Assembly (NCBI GenBank): GCA_003216775.1
Contig: QCII01000009.1
Coordinates: 53,688-117,687, forward strand
Source: Prochlorococcus sp. AG-402-K21
Lineage (GTDB): Bacteria; Cyanobacteriota; Cyanobacteriia; PCC-6307; Cyanobiaceae
Direction of reading: 5' to 3'
Length of the DNA: 64,000 nucleotides
In this document: positions 19,447 to 29,010 of the stretch, one piece after another
Layout: each line of letters opens with the position of its first letter
Position numbering within the stretch: the first letter of the stretch is position 1
The notes under the pieces: generated by a model
Database searches by the model: none
The model's input: only the letters and a program-made list of their open reading frames with translations
Told to the model about the DNA's origin: nothing
Made by a program: the position numbers and the translations under genes

Positions 19447-20516
19447 TTAAAAATTTTTTTAAGCTCAACTTTAGATTTTATTTTATTTTTATTTTCCATG
19501 TTCTTCTTCATAAGATCTAATGTTTCATAGCAACTTTTTCCATTTTTTGATTTTATTTTAAAAATTCTTTCTAGAGTTTCTTCAAAAACTTCCTTAGAAA
19601 TTTTATTTTGATTCATGAAAACTGAGCCTCCACTTTCGGCAAGAATCATTGCATTTTTCTCTTGGTGATTATTTTTAGAATAGGGAAATGGAATTAAAAT
19701 TGAAGGTTTTTCAGTCTCTATTAATTCATTTATTGTTCCTGCACCAGATCTCGATATTACAAGATCACAGTTTTGAATTAAAGCTGCGATTTCATTAGTA
19801 AATTTTTTTTGAACATAATTTTTGTAATTTTTCAAATTAAAGGATTTTTGATTATATTCGCCAATAATATGAACTATACGAAACTTTTTTTTCATTAAAA
19901 ATTCCAGAGATTCGTAAAGAATTTGATTTATAGCTTTTGCTCCTTGACTACCTCCCATAACAATCAAAAGAGGTCCTTCCCCTTTTGGAACCCATTTTGG
20001 TAAGGGATTAGATTCATAGAATTGCTGTCTTAAAGGCGTACCAGTGAAAAAAGTTTTACAATTTCTTAAATAAAAATTTGTTTTCTTAAATCCTAAAAGA
20101 ACATAGTTACACAAAAAACCAAAATATTTCGTGACCATTCCTGGAATTAAATTTGATTCATGAATAATGACAGGTATCCTGAGAAGTTTTGAAGCAATAA
20201 TAGTTGGGGCAGATATATAACCTCCAGTCGTAAAAACCAAGTTAATTTTTTTTTCTTTTAAGATCCTAATTATTTGGAATGTTGACATTAAAATTTCTAT
20301 ATATTGATAAAACAAAAAAATATTTTTTCTTGGTGTCTTTATATTCAAAGTTCTTAAATTATATTTTTTGGGAATAAAATTTGCATCAAGTCTTTGGTGA
20401 ACCCCCAACCAATGAATATTCCATTCATCTTCTACCTCTTTAGAAACTGCTAAAGCTGGGAAAATATGACCTCCTGTTCCACTTGCTGCAACTAATAAAT
20501 TATTTTGTTTAGACAT
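19425..20516 (-). CDS. murG: UDP-GlcNAc transferase MurG (lipid II synthesis)
   Basis: Transfers GlcNAc to lipid I to give lipid II at the inner face of the membrane. The protein is 363 residues of GT-B fold with the N-terminal glycine-rich loop SGTGGHIFPALAV, the second-domain loop GGSQGAKAIN and the UDP-GlcNAc site SRSGAGTINE followed by PFPYSKNNHQEKNA. Its start is 32 bases from the divergent start of the next gene. It shares 22 bases at its 3' end with the aminotransferase gene. Confidence 0.96.
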   Translation of the reverse strand: MSKQNNLLVAASGTGGHIFPALAVSKEVEDEWNIHWLGVHQRLDANFIPKKYNLRTLNIKTPRKNIFLFYQYIEILMSTFQIIRILKEKKINLVFTTGGYISAPTIIASKLLRIPVIIHESNLIPGMVTKYFGFLCNYVLLGFKKTNFYLRNCKTFFTGTPLRQQFYESNPLPKWVPKGEGPLLIVMGGSQGAKAINQILYESLEFLMKKKFRIVHIIGEYNQKSFNLKNYKNYVQKKFTNEIAALIQNCDLVISRSGAGTINELIETEKPSILIPFPYSKNNHQEKNAMILAESGGSVFMNQNKISKEVFEETLERIFKIKSKNGKSCYETLDLMKKNMENKNKIKSKVELKKIFNYFLKEF

Positions 20517-20548
20517 AAAAACTGAAATTAGTAGAATGAAAATAATAA

Positions 20549-21283
20549 ATGATAAATATGTTGAATTTAAACTTTTTCAAAAATATAGGAGCACCTCTCT
20601 ACTTATTTATTTATCTCATTATTCCGTATTCAGCAATAACGCAAACTGTAAAAGTTGATTTTATAAGAAATCTAGAAAACTCTTTAAATAAGCGAGATTT
20701 AGAGTTTATTAGAAAAAATTTTAAAAATGATGAAAACCAAAATATACCAAAACAGTTTTCAAAAATTGTTAATGATTTCCCTGACAGCAAATGGAAGATC
20801 AAAAGATTAAAATCAAATATTCCAAATAAAGAAATCTTGAGAATAAAAGTTTCAGGAAAAAAATTAGTTAATGGAGAAATGCATATACTCGAATCTGATT
20901 TCGACTATATTTTTTCAATTTTAAATGGAAAAATTGATGAAGGTACTATTAAAAATTTATTCACAATAATAAGAAATGATGATAAGAAGATAGATATTAG
21001 TTTTAAAATACCTGATAAAGTTCTCACTGGTTCAAAATATGATATCGATATTATTCTAAACAAGCCACTTGAAGAAGTGATTATTGCTGGAGCAATAAAA
21101 CCTCATCAAGTAAATTCATTTTTTGAACAAGAAATATTATTGGAACCATTAGCATCTGGGGGGATTTTTAAAATGACAAGAGCCCCTTCAAAACCAGGGA
21201 TACAAATTTGGTCAGGTATCATAGCTCACCCAAATGGAATGATTACTTTCACAAAAAGTATTGAGATTGTTGATGAAATTTAG
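20549..21283 (+). CDS. Conserved-looking secreted or membrane-anchored protein of unknown function
   Basis: A 244-residue protein with an N-terminal hydrophobic segment (about 14-32, FFKNIGAPLYLFIYLIIPYSA) that looks like a signal peptide or anchor. The rest appears beta-rich, with a C-terminal module (about 145-244: SFKIPDKVLTGSKYDIDIILNKPLEE...IWSGIIAHPNGMITFTKSIEIV) reminiscent of an Ig-like or beta-sandwich domain. I recognise no enzymatic motif. An alternative ATG is at 20558. It is divergent from murG and ends 1 base before the 3' end of pgk, so it is a solitary gene. Confidence 0.75.
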   Translation: MINMLNLNFFKNIGAPLYLFIYLIIPYSAITQTVKVDFIRNLENSLNKRDLEFIRKNFKNDENQNIPKQFSKIVNDFPDSKWKIKRLKSNIPNKEILRIKVSGKKLVNGEMHILESDFDYIFSILNGKIDEGTIKNLFTIIRNDDKKIDISFKIPDKVLTGSKYDIDIILNKPLEEVIIAGAIKPHQVNSFFEQEILLEPLASGGIFKMTRAPSKPGIQIWSGIIAHPNGMITFTKSIEIVDEI

Positions 21284-21284
21284 C

Positions 21285-22493
21285 CTAAGCGTCGTTTAAA
21301 GCAGCTACACCAGGCAAAATCTTACCTTCTAAAAGTTCCAAACTAGCCCCACCTCCAGTGGATATATGAGACATTTTCTCAGCTAATCCTGCTTTTTCCA
21401 CTGCTGCAACTGAATCTCCACCACCAATTATTGTACACACTTCAGAAAAAGCACTTAAGTCGGCAAGAGTTGTGGCTATTGCATTTGTACCTTCTGCAAA
21501 TTTATCAAATTCAAAAACTCCCATTGGACCATTCCAAATAATTGTCTTACATTCTGCGAGAGCATTCTGAAAAACTTTAATGGAATCTGGACCAATATCA
21601 AGGCCCATCCAATTTCCACTAATTGAATCAATTTGAGATATTTTACTTTCAGCATCAGGTGAAAATTCATTAGCTAAAACAACATCAGTGGGTAATAATA
21701 ATTCAACTCCTTTTGCTTTTGCTTTTGCTTCTAAATCTTTAGCAAGCTCAAGTTTATCTTCTTCTACAAGGCTCTTTCCAACATCTAGACCTCTCGCTTT
21801 ATAAAAAGTGAAAATCATACCTCCACCAATCATGATTTTGTCACACTTATCTAGTAAAGAATCGAGCACTCCTATTTTGCTACTAACCTTTGATCCTCCA
21901 ACTATTGCTGCCAATGGACGCTTTGGGGCATCTATTGCACCTTGTAAATATTTCAATTCTTTTTCTAAAAGGAATCCAGCTACTGAGGGACTTAAATAAT
22001 TAGTAACTCCCTGAGTTGAGGCATGAGCTCTATGAGCAGCACCAAAAGCATCATTTACATATATATCTGCATGTGATGCTAAATTTTTAGCAAAAACCAA
22101 GTCATTATTTTCCTCTTCACAAAAAAATCGAACATTCTCTAGTAAAAGAACATCTCCATTATTTAGGCTATTTGATTCTGCAATCGATTCACTTCCTATA
22201 CAACTGTTTGTAAGAGAAACATTTTTTTTCAATAGTTCACTTAATCTAGCTGCTACTGGTGTTAATCTCATTTTTTCATTTACCTGACCTTTTGGTCTTC
22301 CAAAATGGGCAGCTAAGATAACTTTTGCAGAATTATTAATGAGATATTCAATAGTTGGGATCGCTGCTCTAATACGCGTATCATCAGTTATTTGACCATC
22401 TTCATTTAATGGAACATTAAAATCTACTCTGACAAGAACTTTTTTTCCTTCTAAATGTGTCTTGTCAAGACTGGAAAGAGATAATTTTGGCAT
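21285..22493 (-). CDS. pgk: Phosphoglycerate kinase
   Basis: Interconverts 3-phosphoglycerate and 1,3-bisphosphoglycerate in the Calvin cycle and glycolysis. The protein is 402 residues with [11 protein letters not shown] near the start, the AHFGRPKG substrate site, [13 protein letters not shown], the SKIGVLDSL hinge region and the nucleotide motif [14 protein letters not shown]. It is a single gene on the minus strand. Confidence 0.98.
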   Translation of the reverse strand: MPKLSLSSLDKTHLEGKKVLVRVDFNVPLNEDGQITDDTRIRAAIPTIEYLINNSAKVILAAHFGRPKGQVNEKMRLTPVAARLSELLKKNVSLTNSCIGSESIAESNSLNNGDVLLLENVRFFCEEENNDLVFAKNLASHADIYVNDAFGAAHRAHASTQGVTNYLSPSVAGFLLEKELKYLQGAIDAPKRPLAAIVGGSKVSSKIGVLDSLLDKCDKIMIGGGMIFTFYKARGLDVGKSLVEEDKLELAKDLEAKAKAKGVELLLPTDVVLANEFSPDAESKISQIDSISGNWMGLDIGPDSIKVFQNALAECKTIIWNGPMGVFEFDKFAEGTNAIATTLADLSAFSEVCTIIGGGDSVAAVEKAGLAEKMSHISTGGGASLELLEGKILPGVAALNDA

Positions 22494-22704
22494 TAAACAA
22501 GCTTAATTTTTAATTTTAAGACCCTAACGTTAATTTGGGCTTATTGGGTTAAAAAGTAGTAACTGTTACCTATGCCTTAATAAATTTTAAGAATTAACAA
22601 CTATAAAAATTTTTAGTTATTAAATTTATACTAAAATTTAGGAGTAATACTTTTGAAAATTATAAAAATTAAAAGGAATACAAAATTTTATTTGATTTAT
22701 TGAA
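22494..22704. promoter_or_regulatory. Divergent upstream region between pgk and the RbgA-type gene
   Basis: A 211-base A+T-rich spacer that holds both promoters. AGGAG at 22640-22644 precedes a TTG (22653) that opens a 16-codon reading frame ending at 22703, just before the GTG start of the GTPase gene; this may be chance. Nothing else stands out. Confidence 0.3.
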
Positions 22705-23577
22705 GTGGACATACCCAAAATTCAATGGTATCCAGGCCATATCGCAAAAGCAGAAAAAAAATTATCTGAAGTTATCAATAAAGTAGATTTAGTTATAGAA
22801 GTTAGAGATGCACGAATTCCTTTGTCAACTGGGCATCCACACTTAAACAAATGGATCAATAATAAAAAACATATTCTTGTTATAAATAGATCTGACATGA
22901 TCTCTCCTCTTACCATAACAAGTTGGAATAAATGGTTTAATGCTAAAGATCAATATCCGCATTGGTGTGACGCTAAAAGAGGTATAGGTATTAAAGAAAT
23001 TTGTAAGTCCGCCAAAGAATCCAGGTCTTCAATTGACGATAGAAGACTTTCTAGAGGAATGAGAATTAGGCCAATTAGAGCACTTACACTTGGTTTTCCA
23101 AACGTAGGTAAGTCAGCATTAATTAATAGAATTGCAAAAAAAAGAGTAGTTGATAGTGCTAGGAAAGCAGGCGTGACTCGTAATTTAAGATGGATAAAAT
23201 TAGAGGGTGGCATAGATCTGCTAGATGCTCCTGGTGTTATACCTCCAAATTTAGAAGATCAAAAAACGGCACTTAACCTTGCACTATGTGACGATATTGG
23301 AGAAGCTGCTTATGAAATAGAGAGTGTCGCAATTGGATTTATCAAAATTATATCCACTCTGAAAAAAGATAAGAATGCAAATATCTCAGTAAAACAAATA
23401 TCTAATAGATATGGAGTTGATATTACAAAAGGCTTTGAGAGTCCTTCTGATTGGATCAATGAAGCAGCTTCAAAACACACCTCAGGCGATAAAAGGAGAA
23501 TGTCCCATAAATTATTAGAAGATTATAGAAATCAAATGCTTGGTAAAATTGCTTTAGAAGTCCCAAAATGGAATTAA
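22705..23577 (+). CDS. rbgA: RbgA/YlqF-type ribosome biogenesis GTPase
   Basis: A 290-residue circularly permuted GTPase that assists late 50S assembly. It starts IQWYPGHIAKAEKKL, the family signature. The G motifs come in the permuted order G4 (NRSDMI), G1 (GFPNVGKSALIN) and G3 (DAPGVIPP), and a C-terminal helical domain follows. The start is GTG at 22705. Its last 10 bases overlap the RluD-like gene, suggesting a translationally coupled ribosome-maturation pair. Confidence 0.95.
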   Translation: MDIPKIQWYPGHIAKAEKKLSEVINKVDLVIEVRDARIPLSTGHPHLNKWINNKKHILVINRSDMISPLTITSWNKWFNAKDQYPHWCDAKRGIGIKEICKSAKESRSSIDDRRLSRGMRIRPIRALTLGFPNVGKSALINRIAKKRVVDSARKAGVTRNLRWIKLEGGIDLLDAPGVIPPNLEDQKTALNLALCDDIGEAAYEIESVAIGFIKIISTLKKDKNANISVKQISNRYGVDITKGFESPSDWINEAASKHTSGDKRRMSHKLLEDYRNQMLGKIALEVPKWN

Positions 23578-24527
23578 ATAATAAAAATTCTTTCGGTATT
23601 GGAGAAGGTGAACTTATAGAAATTATTTATGAGCTACCTCTTCCAATGAGGCTAGACAGATGGTTGGTAAGTAAAAGGCCAGAACAAAGTAGAGCAAGAA
23701 TTCAACATTTTATAAATTCAGGTTTAGTACTTGTAAACTATAAGACTGCGAAAGCAAAGACCCCATTAAAAAATGGCGACAATGTCCAAATCTGGATGCC
23801 TCCTCCAGAACCTCTTATATATTTGAAACCTGAAAAAATGGATTTAAAAATCCTTTTTGAAGACGAGCACATCATAGTAATCAATAAGCAATCAGGATTA
23901 ATTGTTCATCCAGCCCCGGGACATAAATCAGGAACTTTAGTTAATGGATTACTTTTTCACTGTAATGATTTACCTGGAATTAATGGAAAACTAAGACCTG
24001 GTATTGTTCACAGATTAGATAAAGATACCTCTGGATGTATGGTGGTAGCAAAAAGCCAAGAGGCATTAGTAAATCTCCAGAAACAAATAAAAGAAAAAAT
24101 AGCCTCACGCGAATATATTGCAGTAATTCATGGAGCACCTAATTCTGAAGAAGGCCAAATAGTGGGACACATTGGCAGAGATAGATTAAATAGATTGAAA
24201 TATAAAGTAGTTGAAGAAACTTCAGGAAGGTATGCCTGTACCTATTGGAGATTAATAAAAAGATTGGGCAATTACTCATTAATGAGTTTCAAACTAGATA
24301 CGGGGCGAACACATCAAATAAGAGTTCATTGCGCTCACATTAATCATCCAATTGTGGGTGATCCTTTATATGGAAGATGTAAAAAACTACCATGTAAATT
24401 AGAGGGCCAAGCCTTACACGCTATTAAGCTTGGACTTATACATCCAATAAATAATAAAGAAATGATATTTGAAGCAGAATTACCATTAGATTTTCGAAAA
24501 TTACTAAATGTTCTTAAAGTTAAATAA
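23568..24527 (+). CDS. rluD: RluD-family rRNA pseudouridine synthase
   Basis: A 319-residue protein with an N-terminal S4 RNA-binding domain (RLDRWLVSKRPEQSRARIQHFI) and the RluA/RluD catalytic domain. The catalytic aspartate is in HRLDKDTSG near residue 150, and GRTHQIRVHCAHINHPIVGDPLYG is the family signature. In E. coli RluD modifies helix 69 of 23S rRNA; the exact sites here are inferred. It overlaps rbgA at the start and the ABC gene by 8 bases at the end. Confidence 0.92.
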   Translation: MELNNKNSFGIGEGELIEIIYELPLPMRLDRWLVSKRPEQSRARIQHFINSGLVLVNYKTAKAKTPLKNGDNVQIWMPPPEPLIYLKPEKMDLKILFEDEHIIVINKQSGLIVHPAPGHKSGTLVNGLLFHCNDLPGINGKLRPGIVHRLDKDTSGCMVVAKSQEALVNLQKQIKEKIASREYIAVIHGAPNSEEGQIVGHIGRDRLNRLKYKVVEETSGRYACTYWRLIKRLGNYSLMSFKLDTGRTHQIRVHCAHINHPIVGDPLYGRCKKLPCKLEGQALHAIKLGLIHPINNKEMIFEAELPLDFRKLLNVLKVK

Positions 24528-26118
24528 GATTTAAAGAGGAATTTAGAAGAGATTTTGTATACGTGTTTTGAGTTTTAGAGAATATTGTTGAACTTTCTCC
24601 TTCATCAACTATCTTTCCGTGATTCATGACTAGCAACCTATCACAAAATCTTTGAGCAATGCCTAAATCATGCGTGATAAAGATAATCGTTAAATTCATT
24701 TTTTCTTGCAATACTCTAAGTAATTCAAGAATCTCAATTTTTACTGAAGCATCTAACATATTTACGCTCTCATCACAAATCAAAATTTTTGGTTTCAACA
24801 ATAGCGCCCTAGCTAATGAAATTCTTTGCAATTGACCCCCAGATAATTGGCTAGGATAAAAATTAAAGAAATCATTTTTTAAAGGTAGATTTAAATTTTT
24901 AAACATTAATTTTATTTCCTTTTCAATTGTTCTTTTATCTGAAATTTTTTGCATAAAAAATATATCTTCCAAAAGATTTTTAATTGTCATTTTCGGATTC
25001 AAACTTGAAAAAGGATCTTGAAAAATAATTTGCATATCATTATTTTTTTTAAAAGATTTATTTTTTTTCGATGCATGATTCTTATCATAAATTTTAATTT
25101 CACCACCTCTTACTTTCAGAAGTCCAATTAAAGCCCTACATAATGTACTTTTACCGCTCCCTGAAGAACCAACTATTCCAAGAGTCTCATTCTTATATAA
25201 TTTAAAACTAACTTCATTTAAAGCCTTATTCCATTTACTCTTAAAAATTGAAGAATTTAATTTATACCAATGTCTTAAGTTATTTACCTCTAGGACGACC
25301 TCATCTCGAACATTATTTTTACTATTTGGTTCTAATACTATTTTTGAAGCATTTACTAACTTTATCCCAATATCTGATTTTGGTGATTGAAAAATTTCTG
25401 ATATATTTCCTTTTTCAACAATCGATCCTTTTTCAATTACTACAACTTTTTTACACCACTTTGCTGCAAGATTAATATCGTGACTAATTAAAATCAAAGT
25501 AGTATCGAATTCATTACATAACTGAATTATTTCTTGCATAATTTCAAAACTTGTTATGCTGTCTAAGCTTGTTGTAGGTTCATCAGCTATTAATAATTTA
25601 GGTCTTAAAGCTAGAGCCATTGCTATAGAAACTCTCTGTCTCATTCCACCGCTAAATTGATGTGGGAAAGAATCAAGTCTGCTTGCTTCAATGCCTACTT
25701 TTTGAAAAACTTCTTTTACTAATTTTTTAATAAGTAAAGATGATTTGGTTTGATCATGAGTTTTAAATAATTCATATAAATGATCCCCAACTCTCATAAG
25801 TGGATTGAGTTTTTTTATGGAATCTTGATAAATAAATCCAAAATTTTTTCTTCTAAATAATTGTGCTTCTTTGTTATTTATTTTTCTAGGATCTACACTA
25901 GAAATTGATAAGTATCCTTTAGTAGTAGCATTTTCAGGCAATATATTTACTAATGTTTTTGCAAAAGTAGTCTTTCCACATCCAGAGGGTCCTATTATGG
26001 CCAAATGATCGCCTCTATCTATTTCCAAATTAAAATTTTTGATAATAGGTTGCTGTTTTAAACCATATTTAACAGTAAGATTTTTAACTAAAAGAATTTT
26101 TTCTTTATTTATTTCCAT
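24520..26118 (-). CDS. Double-NBD ABC transporter ATPase, dipeptide/oligopeptide (Dpp/Opp/YejF) type
   Basis: A 532-residue protein made of two fused ABC ATPase domains. NBD1 (1-265) has GPSGCGKTT, FSGGMRQRVSIA and LLIADEPTTSLD; NBD2 (about 270-532) has GSSGSGKST, LSGGQLQRISLARAL and ILICDESVNMLD. The Q-loop and OppD/F-like features match the importers of peptides, nickel or microcin C (DppD-DppF, YejF). No permease or binding protein lies next to it, so the substrate is open. The 8-base overlap with rluD at the 3' end is convergent. The spacer before the divergent relA-like gene is 55 bases. Confidence 0.9.
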   Translation of the reverse strand: MEINKEKILLVKNLTVKYGLKQQPIIKNFNLEIDRGDHLAIIGPSGCGKTTFAKTLVNILPENATTKGYLSISSVDPRKINNKEAQLFRRKNFGFIYQDSIKKLNPLMRVGDHLYELFKTHDQTKSSLLIKKLVKEVFQKVGIEASRLDSFPHQFSGGMRQRVSIAMALALRPKLLIADEPTTSLDSITSFEIMQEIIQLCNEFDTTLILISHDINLAAKWCKKVVVIEKGSIVEKGNISEIFQSPKSDIGIKLVNASKIVLEPNSKNNVRDEVVLEVNNLRHWYKLNSSIFKSKWNKALNEVSFKLYKNETLGIVGSSGSGKSTLCRALIGLLKVRGGEIKIYDKNHASKKNKSFKKNNDMQIIFQDPFSSLNPKMTIKNLLEDIFFMQKISDKRTIEKEIKLMFKNLNLPLKNDFFNFYPSQLSGGQLQRISLARALLLKPKILICDESVNMLDASVKIEILELLRVLQEKMNLTIIFITHDLGIAQRFCDRLLVMNHGKIVDEGESSTIFSKTQNTYTKSLLNSSLNLI

Positions 26119-26173
26119 GTTTTTATAGCAAATTTTTCAAGACCTAAATAAAATAAATCTAAAGCAATACAAA

Positions 26174-28483
26174 ATGTCTGAGGCAGCTGCAAATTCAAAA
26201 GAAAAAAACGAAATTGAAGTTTCCAAAACTATTTTGCCTGAAAATAAAAAATATGAAAGTGAATTTTTGAATTATCAAATAAAAATTCCCGATTGGCTTA
26301 TTAAGGATATTAATAATTTTGAAAAATCAAATAAAGAAAATGATGAGAATCAAAACCTTATAGTGAAGGCTTTTAAACTTGCTTATAAAGCTCATGATGG
26401 ACAATTCCGTGCTAGTGGCGAGCCATACATTATTCACCCGGTTGCTGTTGCGAATCTCCTCAAAGAAATAGGGGCTGGTTCATCTGTTATTGCTGCAGGA
26501 CTTTTACATGATGTTGTTGAAGATACTGGCATTGATTTATCCGAAATAGAAACAAATTTTGGATTAGAAGTAAAAATACTAGTAGAAGGTGTAACAAAAT
26601 TAGGAGGAATTCATTTTAACAATAGGACTGAAGCACAAGCTGAAAATCTTAGGAAAATGTTTTTGGCTATGGCCAGCGATATCAGAGTTGTTTTAGTAAA
26701 ACTTGCAGATCGACTTCATAATATGAGAACAATTGAATGGCTAAATGATGAGAGAAAACAAAGAATAGCAAGAGAAACAAGAGAGATTTATGCACCATTA
26801 GCTAATCGCCTGGGAATAAACAGATTTAAATGGGAATTAGAAGATTTAGCTTTTAAATTCCTTGAGCCTAAAGAATATCAAGATCTTAAAGATCAAATCG
26901 CTGTTAAAAGAAGTGATAGAGAAAAAAGATTAAAAGTAACTTTGAATCTTATGAAGGAAAACTTAGTTTCAGCAGGTTTGAAGAATTTTGAAATAACTGG
27001 AAGGCCAAAACATCTTTATGGCATCTGGAGCAAAATGGAAAGACAACAAAAACATTTTCACGAGATTTATGATGTAGCTGCCCTAAGAATTATCGTAGAA
27101 AATTCAGATAGTTGTTATAGAGCCTTAGCAGTTGTTCATGATACTTTCAAACCAATTCCAGGTAGATTTAAAGACTATATAGGATTACCTAAACCTAATG
27201 GTTATCAGTCCTTACACACATCTGTGATTGGAAGACATAGACCTATTGAAGTTCAAATTAGAACTACTTCTATGCATCAAATTGCTGAATATGGTATCGC
27301 CGCTCATTGGCAATACAAAGAGGGTGGTTCTCCTGCTAAAAGTAGTGCCGAAAGATTTAATTGGCTAAGACAATTAGTCGAATGGCAACAAGAAGGTAAT
27401 GAAGGGGATCATAATGATTATTTAGCTTCAATTAAAGAAGATTTATTTGATGAAGAAGTATTTGTGATAACTCCAAAAGGGGATGTTGTTGGTTTAAGAA
27501 AAGGTTCTACCGCAATAGATTTCGCCTACAGAATTCATTCTGAAGTTGGGAATCACTGTAATGGAATAAGAATTAATGAAAAGCTTTCGCCATTATCAAC
27601 AGCACTTCAGAATGGTGACTTCATAGAAATTTTGACAAGTAATAATGCCAATCCAAGCTTGGATTGGCTGAACTTTGTAGTTACGCCAACTGCTAAAAAT
27701 AGAATCCGCCAATGGTATAAGAAAAGCCATCGTGATGAAACGATTAAAAGAGGTAGAGATTTACTCGAAAAGGAAGTAGGTCGAAACGGTTTTGAAACAT
27801 TACTTTCTAGTGATGCCATGAAAAAAGTTGCAAATCGATGCAATTTAAAAACTACAGAAGACCTTCTTTCATCACTTGGTTTTGGTGGTTTAACTTTACA
27901 TCAAGTATTAAACAGACTAAGAGAAGAAATAAAATTACAGACAGAAGATGTAAAAAATGATTCTGACTCTGAAATAGCAAAATCTCTTAAAAGTAGTAGT
28001 AATTCATCCTCTAATAAATCTGATGCAGCGACTAAATCACCAATTTCTGGGATAGAAGGTCTTGATTATAGATTAGGTAAATGCTGTTCCCCACTCCCCG
28101 GTGAAGATATAGTTGGCGCAGTATCGCTTGGTAACCATGGAATAACCATTCATAGAGTAGATTGCGAAAATGTAACGCCAATTCCAATAGAGAGAAGATT
28201 ACCTGTTGGATGGAATCAAGATAATAGAACTAGCGATAATAAGTTTCCAATTCAACTGCGCATAGAAGTAATTGATAGGGTTGGAGTTCTTAAAGATATT
28301 CTTATGCGGCTATCTGATAAAGGTATAAACGTAAGCGATGCTAATGTTAAAACTGCTTATGGTAAACCAGCTATTATCAATCTCTGCGTAGGGCTAGAAA
28401 GTTATAATCAACTTCACAAAACAATTGACCAAATTAAATCGATGGCAGATGTTTTAGATATTGCCAGAGTTGGACAAAGTTAA
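26174..28483 (+). CDS. spoT: Bifunctional (p)ppGpp synthetase/hydrolase (Rel/SpoT)
   Basis: A 769-residue RSH protein. The N-terminal HD hydrolase domain has HD at 112-113 in LLHDVVEDT and the NMRTIEWL helix. The synthetase domain (about 280-400) has GRFKDYIGLPKPNGYQSLHTSV and IEVQIRTTSMHQIAEYGIAAHW. A TGS domain (about 430-490) follows, and a C-terminal ACT domain closes (about 695-769). Both catalytic halves look intact, so it should both make and degrade the stringent-response alarmone. It is the only RSH gene in the window. Confidence 0.95.
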   Translation: MSEAAANSKEKNEIEVSKTILPENKKYESEFLNYQIKIPDWLIKDINNFEKSNKENDENQNLIVKAFKLAYKAHDGQFRASGEPYIIHPVAVANLLKEIGAGSSVIAAGLLHDVVEDTGIDLSEIETNFGLEVKILVEGVTKLGGIHFNNRTEAQAENLRKMFLAMASDIRVVLVKLADRLHNMRTIEWLNDERKQRIARETREIYAPLANRLGINRFKWELEDLAFKFLEPKEYQDLKDQIAVKRSDREKRLKVTLNLMKENLVSAGLKNFEITGRPKHLYGIWSKMERQQKHFHEIYDVAALRIIVENSDSCYRALAVVHDTFKPIPGRFKDYIGLPKPNGYQSLHTSVIGRHRPIEVQIRTTSMHQIAEYGIAAHWQYKEGGSPAKSSAERFNWLRQLVEWQQEGNEGDHNDYLASIKEDLFDEEVFVITPKGDVVGLRKGSTAIDFAYRIHSEVGNHCNGIRINEKLSPLSTALQNGDFIEILTSNNANPSLDWLNFVVTPTAKNRIRQWYKKSHRDETIKRGRDLLEKEVGRNGFETLLSSDAMKKVANRCNLKTTEDLLSSLGFGGLTLHQVLNRLREEIKLQTEDVKNDSDSEIAKSLKSSSNSSSNKSDAATKSPISGIEGLDYRLGKCCSPLPGEDIVGAVSLGNHGITIHRVDCENVTPIPIERRLPVGWNQDNRTSDNKFPIQLRIEVIDRVGVLKDILMRLSDKGINVSDANVKTAYGKPAIINLCVGLESYNQLHKTIDQIKSMADVLDIARVGQS

Positions 28484-28502
28484 TTTTAAAAATCAGATAA
28501 AT

Positions 28503-28946
28503 CTATCTTTTATTTTTTATCTTATAAATAAATAAAACAATACTGCCTGCGATCAGAGCTAATAAAAAACCAACACAAAATGAACCCAACAGTAATCTTA
28601 GTGAGAAAATACTACCTTGTTTCCATAATTCTTCAATAACTAAATTTTTTTCAATTATTTTATTAGGAGAATTATTTAGAAAAATTGAACCGACTTTATA
28701 GTTAAAATAATAAAGTGGAATATAAGTAAAAGGATTGCTGATCCAAGTACCAATTGCAGCTAGAACAATATTTCCCTTAGCTAGTTTGGCAAAAAATACC
28801 CCTATTAAAGTCTGAAACCCAAAAAAAGGAAAGCAGCCACTAAATACCCCTATAGCTAAACCTTTAGCATTAAAAAAAGGACTTCCATTCTGATTCCTAA
28901 ATAATGATAGAATTTTCTTATAGGTAATATCTCTTTTAGATCTCAT
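28503..28946 (-). CDS. DUF2062 membrane protein
   Basis: A 147-residue protein with two to three hydrophobic segments (about 33-53, 60-80, 113-138) and the DUF2062 pattern NAKGLAIGVFSGCFPFFGFQT...WISNPFTYIPLYY. The function of this family is unknown. In several bacteria it lies near lipid or cell-envelope genes, which I cannot confirm here. It converges on the Rel/SpoT gene with 19 bases between stops and is divergent from mnmE (64-base gap). Confidence 0.85.
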   Translation of the reverse strand: MRSKRDITYKKILSLFRNQNGSPFFNAKGLAIGVFSGCFPFFGFQTLIGVFFAKLAKGNIVLAAIGTWISNPFTYIPLYYFNYKVGSIFLNNSPNKIIEKNLVIEELWKQGSIFSLRLLLGSFCVGFLLALIAGSIVLFIYKIKNKR

Positions 28947-29010
28947 TCAGAAAAAAATCTTAAATTAAATTCTTGATAATCTTACTTAATTATCAATAAC
29001 AAAGCGAAAG

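Noticed and set aside
22653..22703. 16-codon reading frame with AGGAG upstream, before the RbgA-type gene
   Set aside because: It could be a leader peptide, but its composition (Lys, Ile) is what A+T-rich DNA gives by chance and the frame does not overlap a terminator.
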